Notes under the pieces: generated by a model | Told to the model about the DNA's origin: nothing | Database searches by the model: none | The model's input: only the letters and a program-made list of their open reading frames with translations | Assembly (NCBI GenBank): GCA_002356635.1 | Contig: CP023454.1 | Coordinates: 2,340,501 to 2,404,500, forward strand | From: Rhodobacteraceae bacterium QY30 | GTDB taxonomy: Bacteria > Pseudomonadota > Alphaproteobacteria > Rhodobacterales > Rhodobacteraceae | Direction of reading: 5' to 3' | Length of the DNA stretch: 64,000 nucleotides | Part shown: one piece after another, positions 28,013 to 35,495 of the stretch | Layout: the number at the start of each line of letters is the position of its first letter | How positions within the stretch are numbered: the stretch's first letter is position 1 | Made by a program: the position numbers and the translations under genes

Positions 28013-29059
28013 TTACTCCTCGGCGAAGGGATCGGCGGGCACGTCGTCTTCTGACCAGCCGAAGGTCTTCCAGGTACGAGCCATGTGGTCGGGCAAGGGT
28101 GCGGTCAGGGTGATGCGCTTGCCGGTGATCGGATGGTCGAAGCTGATCGAGCGGGCATGCAGGTGCAGCTTGCGGCTGATGTCGCCGCCCAGTTGCGCGC
28201 CCCAGCCGTCGCCCAGGTTTTCCTGGCCCGACCCGCCGTATTTGCCATCGCCGATGATCGGGTGGCCCAGTTCCGCCATATGGGCGCGCAGCTGGTGCGT
28301 CCGGCCCGTCACCGGCACCATCGCGACCCAGGCCGCCCGGCTGCCCAGCGCATCCAGGACGGCATAATCCGTGGTGGCGCGTTTCGCGCCCTCGGTCGTT
28401 TCGACCTTGTTCGGGTGGATGGCGATCATCTTTTCGCCCTCGCCCCCGCCGCCGCGGCCCGGCGCCTTCACAAGGCCGTAGCGGATCGTGCCCATCTTCG
28501 GGCTGGGCACACCGGCGACGACGGCCCAGTAGATCTTGCGCGTGGTGCGGGACCGGAACGCCTCGGACAGCGCGCGCGCGATGCGGTCGGTGCGGGCCAG
28601 CAGCAGCACGCCCGACGTGTCCTTGTCCAGCCGGTGGACCAGCTTCGGGCGATCCTTGTAGCCGAACATCAGCGCACGGGTCAGGCCATCGACATGGCGG
28701 CTGCCCTGCCCCGAGCCGCCCTGCGACGGCAGGCCTGGCGGCTTGTTCAGCGCGATGATGTGTTCGTCCTTCCACAGGACCGCGGCCTGGATCATGCGGG
28801 TGTCGGCATCGCTGACCGCCTCGGGTTCGCGCGCCGGGCGGGGCGCGGTTTCCTTCGGCAGCGGCGGCACGCGCACCTGCATCCCCGGACCGACCCGGTC
28901 GGAGGCCTTGACGCGCCCGCCATCGACGCGGATCTGCCCGGTGCGGCACAGCTTTTCCACGGCGCCTTGCGTCATTTCCGGGAAACGCTTCTTCAGGAAC
29001 CGGTCAAGGCGGCTTTCGCCCTCAGCCTCGCCCACGGTCAGGATGCGAACCCCACTCAT
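28013..29059 (-). CDS. RluC/RluD-type ribosomal pseudouridine synthase
   Basis: Enzyme of 348 residues converting uridine to pseudouridine in 23S rRNA. An S4 RNA-binding domain at the N-terminus (SRLDRFLKKRFPEMTQGAVE, GQIRVDGGRV) is followed by the catalytic domain with the active-site Asp in HRLDKDTSGVLLLAR, then GRTHQLRAHMAELGHPI. A Gly/Glu loop (GRGGGGEGEK) interrupts the domain. The frame is open far upstream over crcB, but ATG 29059 overlaps the crcB stop (ATGA) and gives the right N-terminus. Confidence 0.9.
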   Translation of the reverse strand: MSGVRILTVGEAEGESRLDRFLKKRFPEMTQGAVEKLCRTGQIRVDGGRVKASDRVGPGMQVRVPPLPKETAPRPAREPEAVSDADTRMIQAAVLWKDEHIIALNKPPGLPSQGGSGQGSRHVDGLTRALMFGYKDRPKLVHRLDKDTSGVLLLARTDRIARALSEAFRSRTTRKIYWAVVAGVPSPKMGTIRYGLVKAPGRGGGGEGEKMIAIHPNKVETTEGAKRATTDYAVLDALGSRAAWVAMVPVTGRTHQLRAHMAELGHPIIGDGKYGGSGQENLGDGWGAQLGGDISRKLHLHARSISFDHPITGKRITLTAPLPDHMARTWKTFGWSEDDVPADPFAEE

Positions 29060-29427
29060 GCGAAACTCCGTGCCAGCATCATTCCGGCGACCAGGGCGGC
29101 CAGCGCCACCAGAACCGATCCCGCGACATAGGCGCCCGCCAGACCGGCGGTGCCGCGCTGGAACAGCGTCACCGCATCCAGCGAAAAGGCCGAGAAGGTG
29201 GTGAAACCGCCCAGAATGCCGGTCATGAAGAACGGCACCGTCCGCGCCCCCCGTTCCAGAAGCAAGACCATCAGCATCCCCATGACGAAGGATCCCAGGA
29301 CATTGACGATGATCGTCCCCCAGGGAAAGCCGAAGCCCAGAAGGCGGCCGGCGCCCACATTGACAAGGAACCGCGCCGCGGAACCGAGGGCGCCGCCAAG
29401 CGCAACCTGAAGAAGGGTCTGAAACAT
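29056..29427 (-). CDS. crcB: Fluoride channel CrcB/Fluc
   Basis: Small four-span membrane protein of 123 residues that exports fluoride as a dual-topology dimer. GSAARFLVNVGAGRLLG and the central GGFTTFSAFSLDAVTL (pore threonine/phenylalanine region) are typical. First gene of a four-gene minus-strand operon (crcB, pseudouridine synthase, HAD, ATP12). I see no fluoride riboswitch in the 105 bases upstream. Confidence 0.93.
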   Translation of the reverse strand: MFQTLLQVALGGALGSAARFLVNVGAGRLLGFGFPWGTIIVNVLGSFVMGMLMVLLLERGARTVPFFMTGILGGFTTFSAFSLDAVTLFQRGTAGLAGAYVAGSVLVALAALVAGMMLARSFA

Positions 29428-29532
29428 CGCCGTCCCGCCGGCGGACCCCGCGCCCGCCTGAAACCCGCCCTTTAGCGGCGATCGGGGGAAAACACCAGAA
29501 CATCATCCCCTGCGGCACGGGGACGCCCGCCG

Positions 29533-29994
29533 TCAGGCGCTGGTGTCGTACAGCTGTTTCGCCCGCGCCTCGAACGCGCCCACGATGCGGCGCATGGCTT
29601 CGGTGAAGACGACGCCGATCACCCCTTGCAGGATCGCATTGCGAAACTCGAAATCGACGCTGAACCCCACTTCGCAACCGCCTTCCGGCAGGTTGCGGAA
29701 GGTCCATTCCGACCGGAGATGCCTGAAGGGGCCGTCGATGTATTCGGTCAGGATCCGGCCTTCGCCGGGCAGAAGCGTCACCCGGCTGCCGAAGCGCTCG
29801 CGGAACACCTTGAACGAGATGACGAGATCGGCCTCCATCACCTCGCCCCGGGCGTCGGGCAAGGGAGTGCGGGAACGGATGCGCGCCGCCGCCGTCCAGG
29901 GCAGGAATTCCGGATAGCGCGCCACATCGGCCACCAGGTCGAACATCTGCGCGGCCCGGTAGGGAAGGATGCGGCGATCGGAATGGGTGGTCAT
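29533..29994 (-). CDS. RatA/Coq10-like START-domain protein
   Basis: Soluble 153-residue SRPBCC-fold protein. Features: [48 protein letters not shown] and the C-terminal amphipathic helix [20 protein letters not shown]. Mitochondrial Coq10 binds ubiquinone and supports respiration; E. coli RatA is the bacterial relative, sometimes annotated as a toxin. In alphaproteobacteria the Coq10-like role is more likely. ATG 29994 is preferred over upstream in-frame starts because it begins the family domain. Divergent from hpt. Confidence 0.85.
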   Translation of the reverse strand: MTTHSDRRILPYRAAQMFDLVADVARYPEFLPWTAAARIRSRTPLPDARGEVMEADLVISFKVFRERFGSRVTLLPGEGRILTEYIDGPFRHLRSEWTFRNLPEGGCEVGFSVDFEFRNAILQGVIGVVFTEAMRRIVGAFEARAKQLYDTSA

Positions 29995-30062
29995 CGGAGC
30001 CCCCTTGGTGTCAAGCCCGCCCCATGTCATACGGGACTGGCGAATTTGCAAGGGGACCCGCA

Positions 30063-30605
30063 ATGCCGGACCGCGCCTACGTGATCGACAGGATGATCTC
30101 GGCCAAGGAGATCGCGGCCCGCGTCGAGGCGCTGGCGCGCGAGATCACCGCGACCTTCGCCGGGACCGACCGGCTGATCGTCGTCGGGCTGTTGCGCGGC
30201 TCGTTCATCTTCATCGCCGACCTCGTGCGCGAAATCGACCTGCCGGTCGAGGTCGACTTCCTGGAAGCCTCGTCCTACGGCAGCGGCACTGTCTCCAGCC
30301 GCGAGGTGCGGATCCTGAAGGACCTGCGCGGCGAGATCGCGGGTCGCGACGTGCTGGTGGTCGAGGACATCGTCGACACCGGGTTCACGCTGAGCCACGT
30401 CCTGCGGCTGCTGAAATCACGCGAGCCGCGGCGGCTGATGACCTGCGCGCTTCTGGACAAGCCGTCCCGACGCGAGGTGGAGATCAAGGCGGATTGGACA
30501 GGTTTCGTGATCCCGGACGAATTCGTGGTGGGATACGGGATCGACTTTGCGCAGCGCAACCGGAACCTGCCCTATATCGGCAAGGTGCGGTTCACGGAAG
30601 GCTGA
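30063..30605 (+). CDS. hpt: Hypoxanthine phosphoribosyltransferase
   Basis: Purine salvage enzyme of 180 residues making IMP (and possibly GMP) from PRPP. The PRPP motif is [17 protein letters not shown]; the flexible-loop and dimer region [16 protein letters not shown] and the C-terminal [20 protein letters not shown] are typical of bacterial Hpt. AAGGGGA precedes ATG 30063; the in-frame start at 30024 overlaps the ribosome site region and is less likely. Monocistronic, convergent with miaB. Confidence 0.93.
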   Translation: MPDRAYVIDRMISAKEIAARVEALAREITATFAGTDRLIVVGLLRGSFIFIADLVREIDLPVEVDFLEASSYGSGTVSSREVRILKDLRGEIAGRDVLVVEDIVDTGFTLSHVLRLLKSREPRRLMTCALLDKPSRREVEIKADWTGFVIPDEFVVGYGIDFAQRNRNLPYIGKVRFTEG

Positions 30606-30613
30606 GGGCGGAC

Positions 30614-30660
30614 GGGGGGCTGTCTGCCCCCCGGACCCCCCGAGGATATTTCGGCCAAGA
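30614..30660. terminator. Hairpin plus conserved extragenic tail between hpt and miaB
   Basis: A 7-base perfect stem (30614-30620 with 30626-30632, loop TGTCT) is followed by CCCCCCGAGGATATTT. From memory, this GC hairpin with a GAGGATATTT tail recurs downstream of genes across Rhodobacterales. It probably ends both convergent transcripts. Confidence 0.55.
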
Positions 30661-30675
30661 TGAAAGCAGGCGCCT

Positions 30676-31998
30676 TCAGGGAAGGAATTCGCCGGAAAGC
30701 GAGTTCGCCGCGGCGGAGGTGATGCGGACGCGCGCGATCTGGCCGGGGCGGGCATCGGGGGCCTGGACGTGGACCGCGTGGAGGTAGTCGGACTTGCCGC
30801 CCATCTGTCCGGGCAGGCGGCCGGGTTTTTCGAACAGGACCGAGACCTCGCGCCCGACCATGGCTTGCTGGGCGGCGTGCTGCTGGCGGGTGATCAGGGC
30901 CTGAAGTTCCTGCAGGCGGGCGTCGGCCTCGGCCGGATCGACGGGGGTCCGGTCGGCCGCCGGGGTGCCGGGGCGGGCGGAGTACTTGAAGGAATAGGCC
31001 ATGCCGTAGTTGACCGTGGCGATCAGGTCCATGGTGGCGCGGAAATCGGCATCGCTTTCGCCGGGGAAGCCCACGATGAAATCGCCCGACATCATCATGT
31101 CGGGCCGCGCGGCGCGAATGCGTTCGACCAGGCGCAGGTAGTCATCCGCCGTGTGGCGGCGGTTCATGGCCTTCAGGATCTTGTCCGATCCCGACTGCAC
31201 CGGCAGATGCAGGTAGGGCATGAGTTTCGGTTCTTCGGCATGGGCGGCGATCAGGTCGTCGGTCATGTCATTGGGGTGAGAGGTGGTGTAGCGGATGCGG
31301 GCGAGCCCGTCGATCCGCGCCAGTTCGCGCACGAGGCGCCCGAGGCCCCAGTCGCCGTCGGGACCCGCGCCGTGGTAGCCGTTGACGTTCTGGCCCAGCA
31401 GGGTGATTTCGCGCACGCCGCGATCGACGAGTTTCCGCGCCTCGTCAAGGATGCGCGTCGCGGGGCGGCTGACTTCGGCGCCGCGGGTGTAGGGCACCAC
31501 GCAGAAGGCGCAGAACTTGTCGCAGCCTTCCTGCACGGTCAGGAAGGCCGTGGGCCGGCCGGTGGCGGGGCGTTCGGGCAGGTGGTCGAACTTGTCCTCG
31601 GGCGGGAAGTCGGTGTCGACGGTCTTCTTCCCCTCGACCGCGGCCTTCGCCATTGCGGGCAGGCGGTGGTAGCTTTGCGGGCCCACCACCAGGTCGACCA
31701 GCGGCATCCGGCGCAGGATCTCTTCGCCTTCGGCCTGCGCGACACAGCCCGCGACGCCGATCTTCAGATCGGGGTTCGCGGTCTTGATGGCCCGCAGTCG
31801 CCCGAGATCGGAGTAAAGCTTTTCCGAGGCCTTCTCGCGGATGTGGCAGGTGTTCAGCAGCACCATGTCGGCATCCTCGGCGCTCTCGGCCGGGATGTAG
31901 CCTTCTGCGCCCAGCGCCTCGGCCATGCGTTCGCTGTCGTAGACGTTCATCTGGCAGCCGTAGGTCTTGATGAAGAGCTTCCTGGGCGCGGACGTCAT
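30676..31998 (-). CDS. miaB: tRNA-2-methylthio-N6-dimethylallyladenosine synthase
   Basis: Radical-SAM methylthiotransferase of 440 residues that adds a methylthio group to i6A37 of tRNA. The N-terminal methylthiotransferase domain carries cluster cysteines C15, C51 and C85; the radical-SAM motif GCDKFCAFC gives C159, C163 and C166. The C-terminal TRAM domain lies at ~375-440. Further marks are [14 protein letters not shown] and [18 protein letters not shown]. Cytoplasmic and alone in its unit. Confidence 0.96.
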   Translation of the reverse strand: MTSAPRKLFIKTYGCQMNVYDSERMAEALGAEGYIPAESAEDADMVLLNTCHIREKASEKLYSDLGRLRAIKTANPDLKIGVAGCVAQAEGEEILRRMPLVDLVVGPQSYHRLPAMAKAAVEGKKTVDTDFPPEDKFDHLPERPATGRPTAFLTVQEGCDKFCAFCVVPYTRGAEVSRPATRILDEARKLVDRGVREITLLGQNVNGYHGAGPDGDWGLGRLVRELARIDGLARIRYTTSHPNDMTDDLIAAHAEEPKLMPYLHLPVQSGSDKILKAMNRRHTADDYLRLVERIRAARPDMMMSGDFIVGFPGESDADFRATMDLIATVNYGMAYSFKYSARPGTPAADRTPVDPAEADARLQELQALITRQQHAAQQAMVGREVSVLFEKPGRLPGQMGGKSDYLHAVHVQAPDARPGQIARVRITSAAANSLSGEFLP

Positions 31999-32155
31999 GG
32001 CGGGGCCTTTCGGGGCGGAGAACGGAAGGGCAGTTGGTCGGGAGTGCTGGAAATGCGGGCTTACCTACAGCAGATGGCCGCCGGATGCAAAGAGACGGCG
32101 CGGGCACGGATCGGATCTTGCCAAATCGGACTTCGGTAGTGAAACCTGCGCGACG

Positions 32156-33082
32156 ATGAACCGCCCGCTGCCGCCCCAGACCATGCCCCTTGTGGGGCTG
32201 CCAGTCCCGCGCCGCCCCGTGCCGCCATTGGCGGAGGTGCTGGGCCGCCATGCGGGCGCGCTGGCTGGTCCGATGGCGCTGATCTTCGTGGAGGACGGCG
32301 TAGAGGTCGCCTCGACCATCCGGCATCACCTGGACGGGGGGTTCCGCACGGTCCTGCTGTGCCTGGCCGACACGACGGAGCTGCCGGCTGAAGTGGAGGA
32401 TCTAAAGGGCGTGGTGCCTGCGCGGCATGATCCGCGCCCCGCGGGTGCGGTCATGGCGGCGGTCAACGCCGTTCTGGCCGTGGTGGCCGATGGCACCTGG
32501 ATCTACCACGGCTACAATGGCGAATACCTTTTCCACCCCTTCTGCGAGACCCGCAGCATCCGGGAGATGCTGGCCTTTCACGCCGAGGAGCGGCGGCCGT
32601 CGCTGTTCACGACGGTGATCGACCTGTATCCCGCGGGCCCGGCGGTCGCGGTCGACATGTCCGACCGGTCGAACCTGTTTCTGGACAGCCGCGGCTATTA
32701 CAGCCTGCCACGGACGGACGCCCAGGGACAGGCCTTGGACAGGCAGGTCGAGGTGTTCGGGGGACTTCGCTGGCGCTTTGACGATCACGTCCCGCCGGAC
32801 CGGCGCCGGATCGACCGGATCGCGCTGTTTCAGGCGCGCAAGGGGTTGCGGATGCTGCCCGACCACCGGTTCTCCGACGCGGAATACAACACCTGTGCCT
32901 GCCCCTGGCACCACAACCTGACCGGATGCGTGATGTCCCTGCGAGCGGCGAAGGCGCTGCGCGCGAACCCCGGCAGCCTGGCGGCGATCGAACGGCTGGA
33001 CTGGGCAGGATCGGTCCGGTTCGAAGGGACGTCGCAGCAACTGATGGATCTGGGGCTGATGGAACCGGGGCAGTGGTTCTGA
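32156..33082 (+). CDS. Divergent glycosyltransferase-like hypothetical protein
   Basis: A 308-residue soluble protein that I cannot place firmly. It resembles the Rhodobacterales GT2-like group: HHLDGGFRTVLLCLADTTE early, then GTWIYHGYNGEYLFHPF and ETRSIREMLAFHAEERR, where the usual GT2 'DxDEF' acceptor loop stands as NGEYL. The second half has conserved aromatic/His residues (DHRFSDAEYNTCACPWHHNL). The expected metal-binding acidic pair is not obvious, so activity is uncertain. It opens the glycan region and is divergent from miaB. ATG 32156 follows a 157-base gap; the upstream extension lies in the intergenic region. Confidence 0.55.
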   Translation: MNRPLPPQTMPLVGLPVPRRPVPPLAEVLGRHAGALAGPMALIFVEDGVEVASTIRHHLDGGFRTVLLCLADTTELPAEVEDLKGVVPARHDPRPAGAVMAAVNAVLAVVADGTWIYHGYNGEYLFHPFCETRSIREMLAFHAEERRPSLFTTVIDLYPAGPAVAVDMSDRSNLFLDSRGYYSLPRTDAQGQALDRQVEVFGGLRWRFDDHVPPDRRRIDRIALFQARKGLRMLPDHRFSDAEYNTCACPWHHNLTGCVMSLRAAKALRANPGSLAAIERLDWAGSVRFEGTSQQLMDLGLMEPGQWF

Positions 33083-33319
33083 AGGCCCTGCCCGACGGAA
33101 CCGGCGCTCCAGGATGCCCCGCGTCAGGCCAAGGCGCGATGGGCGAATTTGCGTCCGGCCGTCGGCTTCCGGGTAGAAAGCGGTTCCAAGTCCCGGATCT
33201 TGCCGTTAGCCTTGGCAGACGTGTGTGTGTGGTGTCGCGCCGAACGGATCGGCGTGATCTGGCGTGTCTGCCTCTGGTGACGTGAATGCGCCGGGGGCCT
33301 TGAGTCAAAGAGGTCATCC

Positions 33320-34249
33320 GTGCGGTATCTGGTTACGGGAAGCGAAGGCCTGGTGGGCGCGTCCTTGTCCGAAACCCTTCGACAGGCGGGTCACGAGGTC
33401 GTGGAGTTCGACCTTCGCAAGGATGGGCGCGACATCCGCGATCCTGCCACGGTTTCGGCGGCGGCGAAGGACTGCGACGGCATCATCCATCTGGCGGCGG
33501 TCTCGCGGGTGGCCTGGGGCGAGGCCGATCCCGCGCTTTGCGACGAAATCAACATCACCGGCACCTCGGTCATCCTTGACGCGGCGCTGCGGGCCGAGCC
33601 GCGCCCCTGGGTCTTGTTCGCCAGTTCGCGTGAGGTTTACGGCGACCCGGACGCCTTCCCCGTGTCCGAGGAGGCGCATGTGGCGCCGGTCAACACCTAC
33701 GGCCGTTCGAAGGCCGAAGGCGAAAGGCTGGTCCATGCGGCGGCGGACCAGGGGTTGCGCTCCGCCATCATCCGGCTGTCCAACGTCTACGGCAACCGCA
33801 ACGATCATCCCGACCGGGCGGTCCCGTCGCTTTTGTGGCGGGCGGTGCAGGGGCTGGACCTGCGCATTTCCGGCGAGGATCATTTCTTCGACTTCGTCCA
33901 TGTCGATGATTGCGTGCGCGGCCTGATGAAGGTCATGGATCGGCTTTCCGCCGGGATCGAGACGCCGCCCCTTCATCTGGCCACCGGGGTGCGCACCACA
34001 CTGGGCGAGCTGGCCCGCGCGGCCATCGCCATCGCGCAATCCGAATCTCCCCTGACGGTCCTGCCCTCGCGCAGTTTTGACGTGGCCGGGTTCGTGGGCG
34101 ATCCCACTCGCGCCGCCCAGGTTCTGGGCTGGCGGGCCGCGATTCCGCTGGACGAAGGATTGCGACAATTGCGCGTGCAGATGCTGGCGGCCGGACAGCC
34201 GATGGACCCGGTCGAGATGCCGCCGCGGATCGCACCGTCGAAGGGTTGA
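33320..34249 (+). CDS. NAD-dependent epimerase/dehydratase (extended SDR)
   Basis: Sugar-nucleotide modifying enzyme of 309 residues. Rossmann motif VTGSEGLVGASLSETL (GxxGxxG), then GIIHLAAVSRVAWGE, the catalytic Ser/Tyr/Lys set in FASSREVYG and NTYGRSKAEGERL, and FDFVHVDDCVRGLM. Starts at GTG 33320 with AGAGG just upstream. Most likely it supplies a modified NDP-sugar for the glycosyltransferases downstream; which sugar cannot be read from sequence. Confidence 0.85.
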   Translation: MRYLVTGSEGLVGASLSETLRQAGHEVVEFDLRKDGRDIRDPATVSAAAKDCDGIIHLAAVSRVAWGEADPALCDEINITGTSVILDAALRAEPRPWVLFASSREVYGDPDAFPVSEEAHVAPVNTYGRSKAEGERLVHAAADQGLRSAIIRLSNVYGNRNDHPDRAVPSLLWRAVQGLDLRISGEDHFFDFVHVDDCVRGLMKVMDRLSAGIETPPLHLATGVRTTLGELARAAIAIAQSESPLTVLPSRSFDVAGFVGDPTRAAQVLGWRAAIPLDEGLRQLRVQMLAAGQPMDPVEMPPRIAPSKG

Positions 34250-34314
34250 CCCGATCTGGCCGCTGGCGGCCCCCGGCCGCCGCCCCGTCAAGCAAAAGGC
34301 CCGAAGGACCACGA

Positions 34315-35493
34315 ATGGCAACCCGGATCCTTGACATTCCACTGCACGACGCCGCCCGCGACCTGGCGGGGCTGGATGGCTATGACCATGCGCTCGTTCT
34401 TCTCCGGATGGGAGAGCGGCCGGTGGGCCAGGTGACGGTGCGGGTCCATGACGGGCAGGTCCGGGGGGCGGTGCTGGCCCGTGCCATCGACCGCAAGACG
34501 CTGGATCTGGCGGCCGCCGTCGCCGCCGGGGCCGAGGTCCTTGCCGCCCCCCCGACCCCGGACCTGACCATCGTCGCAGCAATCTGCACCCGCGAACGCC
34601 CCGATGACCTGCGCCGCGCCCTGTCTGCCCTGCTGCGGATGGAGTTCCGGGGCGCGGGCGTTCTGGTGATCGACAATTGCCCGGCGACGGATGCGACCCG
34701 GGCTGTCGTGGCCGAGTTTCCGGGCGTGCGCTACATCCTTGAGCCGAAGAAGGGCCTGAACAACGCCCGAAACCGCGCCCTGCGTGAAGCGGGGACCGAC
34801 ATCGTGGCCTTCATCGATGATGACGCGGTGGCCGACCGCTTCTGGCTGAAGGCGATCCTGCGCCGCTTTGCCGATGACGTGGTGGCGGCGGTGACGGGGC
34901 TGACCATGCCCTATGAGTTGGAAAACCGCGCGCAAGAGGATTTCGAGGCGCTGGCCGGCTTCTCGAAGCGGGGTTTCCTCTCGCGGAGCTTCCAGGTCCC
35001 GGTGACGCATCCCCTTGCGACGGGCCAGATCGGTGCGGGGGCGAACATGGCGGTCCGTGCGTCCCTGCTGGAGGAAATCGGACCGTTCGATCCGGCGCTG
35101 GATGCGGGAACCGCCACCCAGTCGGGGGGGGACCACGAATATTTCACAAGGATCCTGCGCGCCGGGCACCGAATCGTCTATGAACCCGCCGCGCTGAACT
35201 GGCACCGGCATCGCCGCACCCGGGCCGAGTTGTGCGCCGCCGTCCACGGCTATGGCGTCGGCGTCTACGCCGCCTGGACGCGCAGCTTCCTGACCGAGCG
35301 GGAATGGGGGGTGTTCCGCCGCGCGTTCGGCTGGTTCGTCCACGACCAGCTTCCCGCGCTGCTACGGTCCTGGATCCGCCCGTCGGCCCGGCATCCGCGG
35401 GACGTGGTCTGGGCCGAACTGACGGGATGTGCGAAGGGCCCCTACGCCTATCTGAAGGCCAGACGGGTGGCGCGAAAGGCGGGGCACATCTGA
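34315..35493 (+). CDS. Glycosyltransferase family 2 with an N-terminal accessory domain
   Basis: Cytoplasmic or membrane-associated enzyme of 392 residues. Residues 1-~85 form a small domain (LDGYDHALVLLRMGERPVGQ); a GT2 (GT-A) domain follows, with AAICTRERPDDLRRAL, the donor/metal motif FIDDDAVADRFWL, GAGANMAVRASLL and the acceptor motif SGGDHEYFTRIL. The same accessory domain and GT2 recur as the second half of the next gene, so these are paralogues. ATG 34315 is preferred; the frame is open upstream to 34246. Two bases separate its stop from the next ATG. Confidence 0.85.
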   Translation: MATRILDIPLHDAARDLAGLDGYDHALVLLRMGERPVGQVTVRVHDGQVRGAVLARAIDRKTLDLAAAVAAGAEVLAAPPTPDLTIVAAICTRERPDDLRRALSALLRMEFRGAGVLVIDNCPATDATRAVVAEFPGVRYILEPKKGLNNARNRALREAGTDIVAFIDDDAVADRFWLKAILRRFADDVVAAVTGLTMPYELENRAQEDFEALAGFSKRGFLSRSFQVPVTHPLATGQIGAGANMAVRASLLEEIGPFDPALDAGTATQSGGDHEYFTRILRAGHRIVYEPAALNWHRHRRTRAELCAAVHGYGVGVYAAWTRSFLTEREWGVFRRAFGWFVHDQLPALLRSWIRPSARHPRDVVWAELTGCAKGPYAYLKARRVARKAGHI

Positions 35494-35495
35494 TC

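Noticed and set aside
29428-29532. Fluoride riboswitch upstream of crcB
   Set aside because: The short gap does not show a recognisable crcB-type aptamer arrangement by eye.
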